Origin: Tomocerus qinae
Taxonomy: Eukaryota; Arthropoda; Collembola; Entomobryomorpha; Tomoceridae
DNA: 64,000 nucleotides
Assembly (NCBI GenBank): GCA_020055645.1
Contig: CM034547.1
Span: 42,635,909-42,699,908, forward strand
Reading direction: 5' to 3'
A model generated the notes under the pieces. It was not told the DNA's origin. It worked only from the letters and a program-made list of their open reading frames with translations, and ran no database searches. This document shows positions 1 to 13,000 of this stretch, in pieces. The position numbers and the translations under genes were made by a program. The first letter of the stretch is position 1. Each line of letters begins with the position of its first letter.

Positions 1-3000
1 GTTATTAATGCGAGTAGTGTATGTAAAAGAAACACAAGCAAATTAGGGCAAACGAAGCGTATAAAAGTTTAAAATGGAGTAAATGGACGTTTAAGGTAGA
101 AAGGTTGGTAATAGTTGATGTAGTTAATGCATAGCGAGGACGTAATAATAGAATTTATCTAAAGTTTCTCTATTGACATGTGAGTAGAGAAAGAAAGTCA
201 AAGAGAAAGGAGAAGTCTGGTAAAGAAAGCAATATAGACAAGAGATGAACTCTCACTTTTCGTCTCCACTGACAAAATGTGCCGTAAAATGGAGGAAAGG
301 AGGAGAAGAGCTGGAAGGGCTAAAGAACAATATAGTTTAGTCTATTAGAGAGAGAGTTGGTTGGTAGCTTAGAGCCAAGTCAAAGTCAAGAAAGATAGCC
401 AAGTCATACTAAACTAGAAGTTGGTGAATTTGTAGAGATATCAGGTCACATTCTGCGTTATTTCTCATTTCACAGTGAGAGTCCCACTTTGAGGAGATAC
501 AAATACATACATATAGGTAGGAGGCTTCTTTATTATTGTGTTAGCTGTTGTTGTCTGTTATAGTAGTGTCTACTAAGCATTTGTATTGTTAGCGCCTGAC
601 ATGACATGAGGATGAGTGAACTGCATTGAAGGAGGGAAAGCTTATTAGCTCCGTCTATACTTCTAATGTATTGTTTATAGAGTTGACCTAACTTTTTGAC
701 TATTTGCTAGCAACTGGGTGAAAGAACTGACGAGAAAGTGAAGACAGAGTTATATTAGTATACCCTGCCTGTCTGTGAGTAGTAAACGGAGCAAGCCAAC
801 AGACTGAATCCTAACCTCATTCACTATTTACCAAATTGCAAGGCAGAATGGAACTAAAGAACTAAAGTTGACTAAAGTAATACTGAAGCGTTGAGTTGTT
901 GTTTGTAAGTAAGAAGAGTATAGGAGGAGAAGAGTAGTAGAGATATGTTTAGTAGTACAAGTATGTGAGTTTCTTTATTCTGCTCTCCTTTTTCCATTCT
1001 TTTCCACGTCTGTTCGCCACTATCATCAAGTAGTAAGGCTGTCGACTCGAGTGAGCATACATGGTGTAAGTTGTAATAGATACGTAAGTAGCTCCCTTAG
1101 CACTCACACTACACCACATTCAACTCAGCCCAACTCCACTACACTTCACTACAGTAAATACAAAAAATTCCATTGAAAAAGCCCTTCGAGATGAAAAGCA
1201 GAGGAGCCCAGCCAAGACTTTTAGACAACTCAAGGCATGCCAACCCTCAAAACATTACACTATGCAGAACTCTATGGAACAGAACAGACGACCAAAGTCA
1301 AGGCAAGAAATGGAGGAAAATACTCATAAAACTATATTCTTTTATCTCGGGATCACAACTACTATCTAGCTACTGGCTTCGCTTCCCTTTCTTTGTGAAA
1401 GTCGAGTGCTCAGCCCAATGCACAATCTTCTGACTCATACTAAAAATCCCACAGAAAGAAATTTTTTAACTTTAGTTTCCAGAATCAAATAAGCAATTCT
1501 TTAATATAACTTTGATAAAATACTACCTACGTGAATATATTCGTCAAAAAGTTATTTTCATATTCAGACTAGGGCAATATTCAAATATCGTTCTATATTG
1601 GTACTAACTTTGGGTAATTAAATTATATGCTCTCCGTCTTTTGGATGCAATTCTGGAGATGCATTCACAATATTAGTTTTAATATTCTACAGACTGCAAA
1701 AAAATAAACATTTTAATGCATACCTTTGTATATAGTAAGTGTGCTGTGCATGTGAATGTAGTAAACAGTAATGAGTGTGTGGAGGACAATATTTAGTAGT
1801 TTTGTGGAGGGTCTGGAAAGAATGGAGAACGGATGTAGTTTGTGTTGTTGTTAGGAATAGTCGAATGTAATAATAATTAAATTTTCAGATGCTTGACCTG
1901 ACCTAATAAATAAAAGCCGAGTGACTAACTGATGTAAGACTAGAATATCTAATTGTACTAGGAAAGAATAGGGCATTTCATTTGGGAGAAGAAAAGAGTG
2001 CATTGCAGTGAGTAAGAATGGGAAAGGAGGGCAGGGAGGGAGTTGCTCTCGACAGCCAGACGGACAGAAGAGAGTTAGTCAGGGAGAGAGTGTGTGTAAG
2101 TAATTAAATATTAATTTTTAGTGAGACTCCACAGCTCCGGCTCTTCCTATGGCCTAATTAGTGAAATTAAATTAGTCGAGTTAGTAGCCTCGTTATTTAA
2201 TGCCCTTCAAGTCTCTGTTTGTCTCTTCGCTAAATGCTTACCATAAAATGAAATGGAGAAATTCAATTTTTATATGCGTCGTGTGGTAGGGAACCTAACT
2301 GCAACGACTACTTAGCTTATGCCCTCACTTATATTTATATTTACTAGAAATTACACTATTTTATAGTCTTCATAAAGATAGATACTATGCACAAGTACTT
2401 CCTGTTCTTATGCCGTGATGCACAGGGCTACTTTTTTGTTATATTTTTTATGCTGCTAAGGCATTTACTTTTTATTTTACTGGTTAGTGCTGGAATTTCT
2501 TTTGTCTTGGAATTACTCCTAGAAAGAGATCAAAGTTAAATGTAATATTTGCACAAAAGCTATCTTTCCCCGCACACAAATACAACTACGACATACTTCC
2601 AGCCACGATCTATTCATTCCTGGTGCATTGCAACCAACACACATAAGCACTTACTCCTACTATCATTAGCACTTAAGGGATATTCGCTCCGGCTCCTACA
2701 TGTAATTTAATTTACGAATAATTACTCAGTTAGAAAGGACAGGATACTTACTACAATTCATTTTCTATTTGGAGCGTGAAATTAACTTCCATCACATTAT
2801 GTCGAACTCTAGTCAATCTAATATCATTTCATGTTCCATGTCAAACATAACCAACAACGGGATAAGTAATTCTAACAAATACCACACTTTCATACAGCTA
2901 CCATAACTCCAGATGTTCCACATTCCATCCCTATACACAACTAATTAAACTATTTTATTATTTCCCTTTTACTTCATTCATGTACAGGATTCATGATGCT

Positions 3001-4480
3001 ATAACCCGATCGAAGAGCAAATTACTTTTGCTATACAATTACATTTAATAAAAATCGATTATAGTAGCACAATTTTCCAACAGTTTAACTTTTTACCAAA
3101 ATGTAATTATATGATTGCATTCATTCATACTAAAAGTAAAGACAATAATTGCAACCGTCCAATTAAGTTTGCAAGGGGAGATTTAAGTTTGATTTAAAAA
3201 TCCATTTTGGGTGCATCCATCAATGTTTTACATGTGGTATTATGTCTTTATAAAAAATACGATATTTACATCACGCAGTTTGCTGTCACTTTTGATCCTT
3301 TCAATTTCAGGACACAAAGACACGTGTAAATATCTAAAGGTCTCTTGCTATATGAATGTTACCCGATATCAATAATAGGAAAATCACAAGTAAAAATTAA
3401 TATGATATATCGATGTTGTGTTTACGATATGAAGAGTTGTGATACTTCAAAACTACCCAAGCTGTTGTATGCAGTTGCAAGGATATAGATGTACATGGTG
3501 TGGATAATACAATATTATCTACGACTGCTCAGTCAATGTAGCCTACATAATAGGTATAAATCATCATTTTATCGAGCATATAAATATGCATCCATTTAAA
3601 TTCCATTTCACAAGTGTCTTGGACGTTTTGTTCGATCGTTTCGTTTGCATGAGAAGGATCTTAAGTGAATCATGTCATTGACAACGCGACTCGTCTGTCT
3701 GTCTTGTGTCTTTTGACGACGTGACTTGAATTCCCTTTGCGTGGCTTTCTTGCAAATTCCTTTTGTTTCTACAGCCCTTCACATATTGTTTTACCATCTG
3801 CAAGGGCTTATGTAAAAATACATGCACACTATTATATGATAATCGAATTTCTTTATATATACTAAAAATAAACTCTGGCTATAAAAACTATTGAATCATA
3901 CTGAGCCATTCTCATTCTATTAGTTAGCATTATCTATTGTTTTCCTTGTATAGGAATTCTCTTATTGTGCAATATCAAAGCGCATCTCAATATATCTATA
4001 AACAAATATTGCAACATTCTTTCTAATTCTTTCTTCTATAGTACATTTCCATAGCTTAGTGTTGCATTACCATAAACCTAAATTATGTTATTTTACCTAA
4101 TTGTAAGATTTTGGAGAAACTTGTATAAAAATAAGGCAACTTGCATGCATTTATGGAAGATCCTGAAAAACTGAGTTTTTAAACTCTTGTAAATAGAATC
4201 CATTATTAAGCCGTGGTATCAAATTACCATTTATTTATTTATAAAGCATTTTTATCCCATTCTCCATCTGAGCTTCAAATCTACGCTGATTTCGTTTTCT
4301 TTGAGTAGGAACAGACTCTGAGTGAATCGTGTTGGGTATTATTGTATAAAATGTATTAAACACTTATATGGATGTAGTACATGGTTATATATAGAATGTA
4401 GGTGTAAAGAATATAAATATAATATGGAAGAGATAAAATGATGTGTCTATTTCTTTTCCGTCTTCATCGCTGAGTGGCTG
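1..4480. other. Non-coding, purine-rich start
   Basis: I see no gene here. The first kilobase is purine-rich on the plus strand: at 181-360 I counted 51 G against 20 C. A second G-rich patch lies near 1980-2100. The rest is AT-rich unique sequence with frequent stops in all frames. The longest frame, 86 codons at 1173-1433, has no recognisable domain, and I read it as chance. No RNA gene, TIR pair or long tandem repeat was seen. Confidence 0.6.
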
Positions 4481-4565
4481 GCTGTCTTGGCTGTGTGTAT
4501 TTACTTAACACTTGGTAACAGAATGGAAGAGACTTTGTTTTGTTCTGGTGTGCTGTCTTGGCTGT
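4481..4565 (+). repeat. Short direct repeat, two copies 71 bp apart
   Basis: The 14-mer gctgtcttggctgt occurs at 4481-4494 and again at 4552-4565. The surrounding bases are a T/G/C mixture rich in ctgt and gtct words, and these words continue to about 4582. The intervening sequence is not itself duplicated. This may be a local slippage product. No function is suggested by the sequence. Confidence 0.6.
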
Positions 4566-7500
4566 CTGCGTGTCTATCTGTCTACAGAGTAGTGCCAAGC
4601 AAATAGAATCCAGGCCGAGCGGGTCCTTGCCATTCCGATCTCACATACTGTAACAATAGAGTTGCACACAATAATACATATATAACTCAGCAAGAGACTA
4701 AACTCTACTAATACTCTACGGAATGGAGTGGAATTTATGGGAAAAGTATCCAGATTGTATTGGAGAAAGCAAAGAGCTACTTTTCTCGGCTTAACACGTC
4801 AAGATGAAAACTTTCCTTGTGAAAACAAAATAAATATACCTAGGACGGATATGTATAAGTATCTATTGGGACATTTTATAGTACAACAACATGAGTAGTT
4901 ATATGATTATCAGTATTGCTATTACACATTTTACAGAACATAAGGAATCGTATGTACGAGTGTATTTAGTCTAGTACAGAATTCCTCCCAACACGAAAGA
5001 AAAACAGAATGACAGAACAAAATAGAAACACAACACTTAAGACTTACACTTTCTCAAGTTACACATAACAACTCTGTGCCATGCCAGGACCAGTAGCAAG
5101 AAATTGTTATTTTATTCCCTATAACCCGAATTGCAAGGGAAACACATCCTACTGATATTTCAGGAACAGGCAAATGCAACTCAGCGCGACCTCGATTTAA
5201 TAAAATATAGGCAAGAACAAAAGAAGGCCAATATATTTACACGGTTATGTTACACATAAATACGACATAAACCAACTATATACATAAGTACCTATATCCG
5301 CTTATACTTATGCTTACGCTCTAGCATTGCATACAAGATTATCATCTCCAAATATATCCTGCAACACAAATTTATTGTAAACAGGCTCAGCTATTGAATG
5401 AGAAATACAGATAAGATCTATTTGATGTCACTCTAGTGCAACCCTTTGCATCACCCATCTCCATATAATACCATTCTATACTCAACTGGTATTTATAGGC
5501 TTCTAATGCGACAAAGCAATACAGAAAATAAAACTGTTTGACAAACTGACAGTGAAAAAAAATCCTAAACTGGTTTATCCATTGTGCTGTTTCAGTCTGG
5601 CACTTCAAACCTAACTCAATTGACTACGTTTAGTATTTGTCAACAGATATATTGTTTAGCTTAGGTTGTGTAATAAGTGTAATATGCGGACATTGCGTTG
5701 AAGGCGGAAGATATTGATGTGAGATAATCTGTCTTCTTAAAGTAGATATACCTAAATCGATCTGGCGTCAGTATAGTTATCAATTTACTGGTATTTACCT
5801 CAAGTAAAGCACTCAACGCTGTGATTACGATCATCATTAGCGAAAATATTAATTAGTATTAGACACGAATGGTGGATGGGTAAATGTCACTTGGAGTGTA
5901 TTTATATACTTATTTGTATATTCAGACTTAGATTGATAGGTGTGTTAGTTTAATGTGGTTTAATGAAATGATGGTTGAAGTTCCAACACGGTAGAGTGGA
6001 GGTGAGTGATATATTTTGTAAATTGAAGTTGAAAGGTTTTGAATTTAGTTTAGAACAGTATACGAGTCAATAAATAATATGATATACATAATATGATATG
6101 CCTTTGAATTACATTGCCTTGTCATTCCCCTCTCCATGGCATGCTCTTTCGTGTTCTGTCATTTTATTACTCTGAAATTTCGCATTTGTGTTTGGGTGTA
6201 TATTTGCAATGCAGTATGGAGTAGTCAACAGTGTACATTTGATATTAAAATGGAAAATGGAGTTGAAAGTAGTGCTTTTATATATCAGGATGACTATCAC
6301 TACTTTGTATATTGCATTGTGCTTTGTACTGTCTCTTATGTATTTGTAATAGTGACTGACTGACTTGAGAAATATTATTAAGTTTACTGCGTATTTTCTC
6401 CTTTGCTTTGATGCTGATGCTCTATTCTGTTCCACTGTACATTATTATGTTACGTATCTGTATTCTCTAATGTAATTTTCAACGTTCTCAACTGGTACAT
6501 AAAGGGATGTGTAGGTATGACAAAATGTTTCGTGTAATGTATGTCTTCTGTCTATATAGACTTTACTTTTAGTAGGTTACACAGAACAGAGTATAATTCG
6601 GTTAGCAACAATTTGATTTTCCATGTTTCCCTAAGTTCCTAATGGAACGGAGACAAGACATGCCAATCTAAAGTAAATCACATTAAGTCTTCTGAAATTA
6701 TATAAGGGAAATCAAATCCAAGCCTTCCTTATTATTATCTTTTACATTATGTACATATATAAAATATAGTTAACTTTGCACTGTACCTCTCTAAGTATAT
6801 TTATGCATTAAATCACAAGCTCAAACGAATGAAAATGTAAAGAAGAGATTCAAAATAGGAAGGACGTACTAAATTATGGAAGAAAAACTTTCGTTTAATC
6901 AACAAGAGGTGCGGTTAGTCAGGTCAAAGGAAATTAAAACTCACCAGGTTTTATCTCATGTACCTACTTTACAATGATTGTTCTACTTATTTAGCGTGTA
7001 ACTCGATTTAATTCTACATAACAAGGTCTTTTCGATGGACAATGGATGTGGTCATGTTCATGTTATATAGATTGTAGTAGTAAAATTGAAACAGAGCGAG
7101 TCCAATGAGAAAAGCGGAAAAATTGGTTTGCCAGAAAGCAGAATAACCAAATTAAAGCAATGTCGTGGAAAATGTAGAATGCAATAGTGCAGAGGATGAT
7201 GAATTTCCGGTATTTCTGTAAGTTGTGCCGCGTATTATGCATATGAATATTTATTTTCCAATGTTTATCCTGAAATTCTACGTGCTGAGTGCAATTAGTG
7301 CATTTCCGCTGTTCTTAGTCATAAGGTTTCTATTCATTTGGTATACATATGCTAGTCTTGTCATTAACAAACTCAACAAAGTCACACACGGCCTTTCCTT
7401 AGGTAAATAAACTCATTCCTCTATATGGAGGTGTAACTTAATACCAGCAATCGGCCGTAGTAAACTACTTTGACGAGAAAATTCCTCATCGTTATTCTTG

Positions 7501-9151
7501 TTAGCAGGAGAGGTATTAACTACACAGGCTAATTAGATACATGTATACAGTGTAGTTAATTGTGAGCAAGGTTCAATTTTTATCACAATTGACACGCAAA
7601 TACATAGTCTCTTACCATTGTTAGAAAACTGCAGGAAATGGTTTTCTTATTTTACTTTCAACTTTCATATTAGCAAGGTACTTTGCTTTCAAACTGCAAA
7701 ATTAACAAATCATAAAATGTAACGTAACTGGATCTTTTTTATTTTATATACACTATTAATATATAATGTACGGGAAAAGTTTCTTTACAATAAGGTCATT
7801 GCCTTCGTTTGTCAACAGAGTATATTGAAATTGTCATACAATTATAACATTTCCGTATTGTGAAAGCAAAAAATTAATATTGCTACAAGAATGTGTATTT
7901 AAGTAGTAAATATCGACGAAAATCTTTCAGGAATTATTCCATTATGCAATGCTAACAGAAACCAAGCGCTTCTATCCCTATTTTAGAGTCAAACACGTTC
8001 TTTTGATCCTTGCAGTAAATACAGTCAGAATTTTTAATTTTTTAGCAAATTTAATATTTCATATCTTATGCTCCAAGAATTTTTTCGATAAATCAAAAGA
8101 GAAACTTGGTTTACAAACAGATCCTAGTGTATACAATGTTCATTCCATTTGTTCCCTTTACAGAAACTACTTTATTAAACGAAACAAACGTGAAACGAGA
8201 GTCACGTCTGAATCACATCAATTTGCCTAAGCATCTGCTGACTGGCTCAGTTGACTTGACTGCTCTTCTTTACGGCTCTCACAGCCAGAGTCCGGATCTT
8301 ATCTTTGCAGATATTACCAACTGATAAAGCATTTAATCTGAAGACTCTTGTCGTCCACTATCTGTAAAAGGAACCTTACAATAAACGTTGGTGCATAAAT
8401 ACACGAATAAAAACACTTCATACCTCAGAGTGACCATGTGCCATCCATAAGAATTCCATTCTCGCACATTGAAAAACTGAATATGGTAAAAATGGAATCT
8501 AATTAAATAGTGCGTATTTCTCATAAGAAACATACCTACCCAAACTGGAAAATAGCCGATGAAAAGATATCTGATTGAGAATAATGAGTCAACGGACGAA
8601 AGTAAAATCAGAAATCAACAAAGGAGTAATAAAAAGAGTATTGTTGGTACTCGAAGAAGAATGTGCGTCAAAACAAGGTTTTTGTAATGTAAAAAGGTTT
8701 GAGCTACATATTTAATTGGGTAATTACAGAAAAATAATCTTTTAATACACACATAAGGACACCGCCTATGCACGGCGTAAAAATCCGAATTTTATGCGGT
8801 GATGTTGTATGTAAAGGAAAGCGGATTGTTTGAGTAGAGAGATTAAGCGAGTCTGGACAGGATGTCTTATTAGTGCTTTTCTGCTTAAGTGAGTATTAAA
8901 TGCTAAAAGACAAGAGAAGGCAATTTTGGTTACAAAAGGATTTGCATTTGATTTGGCTGCGGTGGCTTCAATGGAGCTGATCTGTTTTCTTTTACTTTGT
9001 CTTGCTAATAAGCAGAGATATTCCTTATTTGATCATCTCTCTTCTTTAGGTACTTGAACTGTGTAAAAATGAAATTAAGTGAAAAAGTTGCAGAGCGCGA
9101 GCCGAGGAGGATTAATTGCTCGTGTTTTTTTCTTAGCGTTTATGTACTTAC
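4566..9151. other. Non-coding AT-rich stretch
   Basis: No gene is supported. Several frames of 60-108 codons occur at 5387-5608, 6109-6435, 6136-6363, 7225-7410 and 7949-8324. Some overlap each other on opposite strands or in different frames, as expected for chance frames. The 7225-7410 frame is strongly hydrophobic, but its start is a non-ATG codon. No structured RNA or repeat family was noticed. Confidence 0.6.
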
Positions 9152-9337
9152 GTTGTTCTCTGGCATTATCATCGTATGCCGACAGCCGGTCGGCTGGCGA
9201 GACTAGACTAGACCAGTCCAACTTAATCTTCTCTTGCAGCACGGCATTATTGTAAATATTCCAGTGCTCCTTCGCCGTTGGCTCTCCTTTTGCTTTCGTT
9301 CTTTTAGCGTGATTTGATTTCACTCTCTCTATTATCT
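9152..9337 (-). CDS. Candidate internal coding exon, unknown product
   Basis: This is a possible internal exon read on the minus strand. It is open for 61 codons in one frame and ends at a consensus GTAAGT donor (intron begins at 9151). It is about 49% G+C over 9161-9300, clearly above the surroundings. The encoded peptide is hydrophilic and mixed in composition, with the segment DWSSLVSPADRLSAYDD, unlike the hydrophobic chance frames elsewhere. The proposed acceptor (AG at 9339-9338) has a weak pyrimidine tract. A better acceptor (TTTTTACACAG, minus strand, near 9066) could start the next exon, which would add LQVPKEER and then a stop. I do not recognise the family. Against the call, the plus strand carries two strong acceptor-like sites here (AG at 9238-9239 and 9341-9342), so the pyrimidine-rich plus strand might be the transcribed one, or nothing may be. 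Confidence 0.2.
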
Positions 9338-9939
9338 CTCAGCAGTACAATATAATTTATATTTCAATGACTAATGTATTACAACATGTAAACTTGATTC
9401 ATAAACCATTTTATGCAGAGTTATTTTATCAAACATGTTGGCTGTGCATGTATTTATGTAGGCCCTTCAAATTACATCCGAGGACAGATGTAAATTAAAA
9501 TTAACAAAACAAAGAATATACAGATTATATTATTCGATATGCAATCCACTGCAGGAAATATCAAGGCCAAATACAATCTAGTACAGAAGCTTTATGTAAA
9601 TCACCCAGAAGCGCCCATATTTTATATCAAAAGCTTGCTTTTAACTTCATTCTCAATTCTTTTACTACCTCACAATGTCTATTACAGGGACAGTGAGTTA
9701 TCTGGAATATTTGTCAGATTTTAACAATAGAGCATTAGCTGCTAACTATATTTTATCTCTCAGCGAGCTACACACTTTTAGTCATTCAATTCTAAAACTC
9801 GGTCTATGCATAAAAGGATCCAATAAAATACATAAAAGTATATACATACAATAATGGTATCTACATAAGTATTTTGTAGCATGGATATGTGCTACTGCCA
9901 CACAAACAGATAATTTTGCAATAAACATATAGAGAACAA
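9338..9939. other. Non-coding spacer between two weak exon candidates
   Basis: This is AT-rich unique sequence with no supported gene. A 61-codon frame at 9539-9724 on the plus strand shows no domain. The two exon candidates on either side are on opposite strands, so they would not belong to one gene. Confidence 0.5.
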
Positions 9940-10053
9940 ATGATTTTCATTGTTTGCCAGGATTTTGAAGTGGAAGGGATGGCAGAGGCGGGCCGAGCTG
10001 GACAGCTAGTAGAACAACAACAGATGGGGAAGTTATTATATGTAATGGGATGA
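9940..10053 (+). CDS. Short open frame with acceptor-like 3' splice site
   Basis: This is a 37-codon frame running from ATG at 9940 to TGA at 10051. Inside it, at 9945-9960, lies a good 3' splice-site consensus (a pyrimidine tract ending in GCCAG). A real exon could therefore begin at 9961 in this frame and read DFEVEGMAEAGRAGQL and onward. The middle is G+C-rich compared with its flanks. A weak donor (TATGTAATG) lies near 10039. No homologue is recognised, and a frame this short occurs often by chance. It is listed only because a plausible acceptor, an open frame and a local rise in G+C coincide. Confidence 0.12.
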   Translation: MIFIVCQDFEVEGMAEAGRAGQLVEQQQMGKLLYVMG

Positions 10054-13000
10054 TATTATTTGTAACTATGAATCCAGATAGATCTGCTGCCAACATTCAC
10101 AATTACAGTCTCTATATGGATATTAGATCGTTGTATGTTGACTAAAGTCTGTTGGATGCTTTTTATGTGCGAAAAAAATAGTTGTTAGTATTTCTACAGC
10201 TAAGTAATAGTGAATGTCAGCTCTCGGACTTGAACTGTTGGATGGCTGCGAGAGAGATTTATCAGTTCACTCTGGTTATAAAATGTTAGATAGATGTTTC
10301 CAGAGCTCACTTTTGCATACAAAACAGGCTCCGTTTAGTTTTTAAGTGCAGATTCAATTGGTTTGGTCCATGCAATCTCTCCTACAGTTTGTTAGAGTGG
10401 ACTGGACAGGATGAGATGGAGCTGGACTGGAATTATCTCTATTAGAGTAATTGGCTCGCAAGTTGATTGCAGTAGCTCTGCCCGATGTACTTTGACTTTT
10501 ACCATTGTGAAATTAAATTGTTAGCATAAATCCTATAGACAGCATAAGAGATAAGGCAGCAGACTGACGGAATGCTAATCTCTGCTTTAAAACAATGATA
10601 TTAGTTTAAGGTATTGGATGCTGTACAGGTGGACGGATTTAGTTCAGGTAAACTATAAAGGGCATGGGCCGAACGAATTGCCATTTTTTATCAAAGGCGC
10701 TACGATCTGATTTCATGTAGATTCGTCATTCGATTACTATTTCTATTACACCGCCGTTTTGTATTTGTTTAAATGACACCGTCTGTACGTACTTCTCAAA
10801 TCCTACCGGCTGCTAAGTGAGTATAAATGGAACACCAACGTCGTATGGCTCTGGTAGCTGTACCAGTTTTAATATGTGACAATGTCCAATAATGCAACAG
10901 CAATGTAATTTATAAAGTAGTTTATACGAAGGCATTTTTATGGATGATTTTTGATTTATTTGCATTTCCAGGACATATTTTGAAAGAATTTCTTCACTTT
11001 GTTTATTGTTTGCTATCCTCGTGCCTACGGAATCTAATATGAATTCTTTTATGTAATCCAAGTGCTTATATTCTATTTGAGAAATGAAATGTATTTGCAT
11101 TGGAAAATTTATTACCATTACCTCCCTGAATATTTACATACAATGAAAATCCATATCTTTGCGAATACTGGAGTACGACTCTATATTTTAAGCATATGAA
11201 GAGAAATATGTTACGTAGAAGGCATACGACACATTCCTACTTAAATCTTAATGCCGAGTTGGATTGAAATTCAACATTCTAGGTAGCAGGTGCTGTGCTA
11301 TGAAAACTAGAACCGAAAACATGGTCTATAGAATTATAGTACTTGACTTGAGTTGTCCTACCATACACGTATGTCTATCATAGTCAATATATATTTTATA
11401 TACTCTTATGACACTCAGTAGTTAGGAGATATAGGAGCATATGGCGCATTTTAACATTATCTGTAATATGAGAAAAAAATTGCGTAGTACGTAATAGCCT
11501 AAATGTAATGTCAGAGAACATCGCATTATTATGAAGATAACATAACAGTGTGTGTGTAATGCTGCAAGTGTTTCCTATTGTAGGAACAGAAGAATAAAAA
11601 TGGCAGACATGGTAGATATTATTGGTAGGATGTCTACTGTCTACCTTGGTAGAGGGAATCTTTCATCCGTTTGCAATTTGCATTGTCGTTCGGTTTTGTT
11701 CTATTCTGAGAATAACTGAAATCGCATGCAGGGAATTCTCATCGTTTCTTATTTCCTTCTTATACACAATTTCATTGCTTTCGTATTTGCGATGATGATG
11801 ATGATCAAAAGCAACTGCATATTATTATAATTGAGAAATACATTATGGATAGTGTCTTTAGCCTTTGACTCTGTCCATATAGACTTTATAGGCCTTTTCT
11901 TCAACTCTCGACTAGTTCAAGTAGTTACTAAATAGTATGTAATAGTACTTGAGCTGAAACTCCACTTGATTCCGTACGACTTGTAGACATGCAAAAGTAC
12001 TGGCACTAATAAGTATGTAAGTTAGACTAATCTTGAGGGAGAGTGTATAGTCCATGTGTGTAAGAGCATCGTTATATTTGTCATACTAGAGCCTTAAGTG
12101 CACTTGGGAAGTGTAGGAAAACAGACGGACGAATGTAAAATAAAAGGCACTAATACCCATGTGAATATTCTCGGGCTGCGTACGAATATAGAGATAATAT
12201 TGATATTTGTATAAGCAGAGAGGAAGTAGCTGTGGATGTGATGCCAAACCAAACCCAGCAAGTCGCGTGCTCAAGAGTCATCATCTTCAAGTCTCCAACA
12301 GTAATTTGCAATCTGGAAAATCAATAGATATGCTCCTAATGTTGGATGTAATACATTATGTGCATACTACGAATGCGTATTCCTCTTCGATCCACTTCTA
12401 TTACGACTACATTTAATCTACCTATCAGTGCATTGCTCATGAATCCAAGAAATATCTCTTTTCCCCAGCGGGTATTTTTACTTTCTGCAGAATCATTTTC
12501 TCGACCCCACACGTCCCCTAATACTCTTTTACAAATCCTCCCAACATATATTTCATGGAATCGGGCACTGCAATTGCAACAGAGCCCTTTGGCTTCTTAG
12601 ATTTATTTACCATATGATCATATTTGCTAAACAAAGATTTCTGCATCTCTGTTCTAGTTATTAAGAAATCTATGCTTGTATTTCATTTGCAACATACCAA
12701 TCAATAACAAAAAGGCTCGTTAAGACTGCTTTCAATATATATCAACTCAAAAGATAAATATTTCGGTATTGATTCTTTAGATATTAATTTGTGGATAATG
12801 CTTGGTATTTGTAAACGCCAGTCGAAATTGATAATAGAAATCTTTTAAAATAGTGTAATGTTAGTACAGATGTGAAAACATATTCAGCAGGAAATAATTA
12901 GATAGTTTTTATGAAAACTGAACCAGTAAGGACTGCGACTGAAAGGCCATAAAAATTGTAAGTAATACAACAAGGCATTCGTTACCGCATCCCTAAGTAA

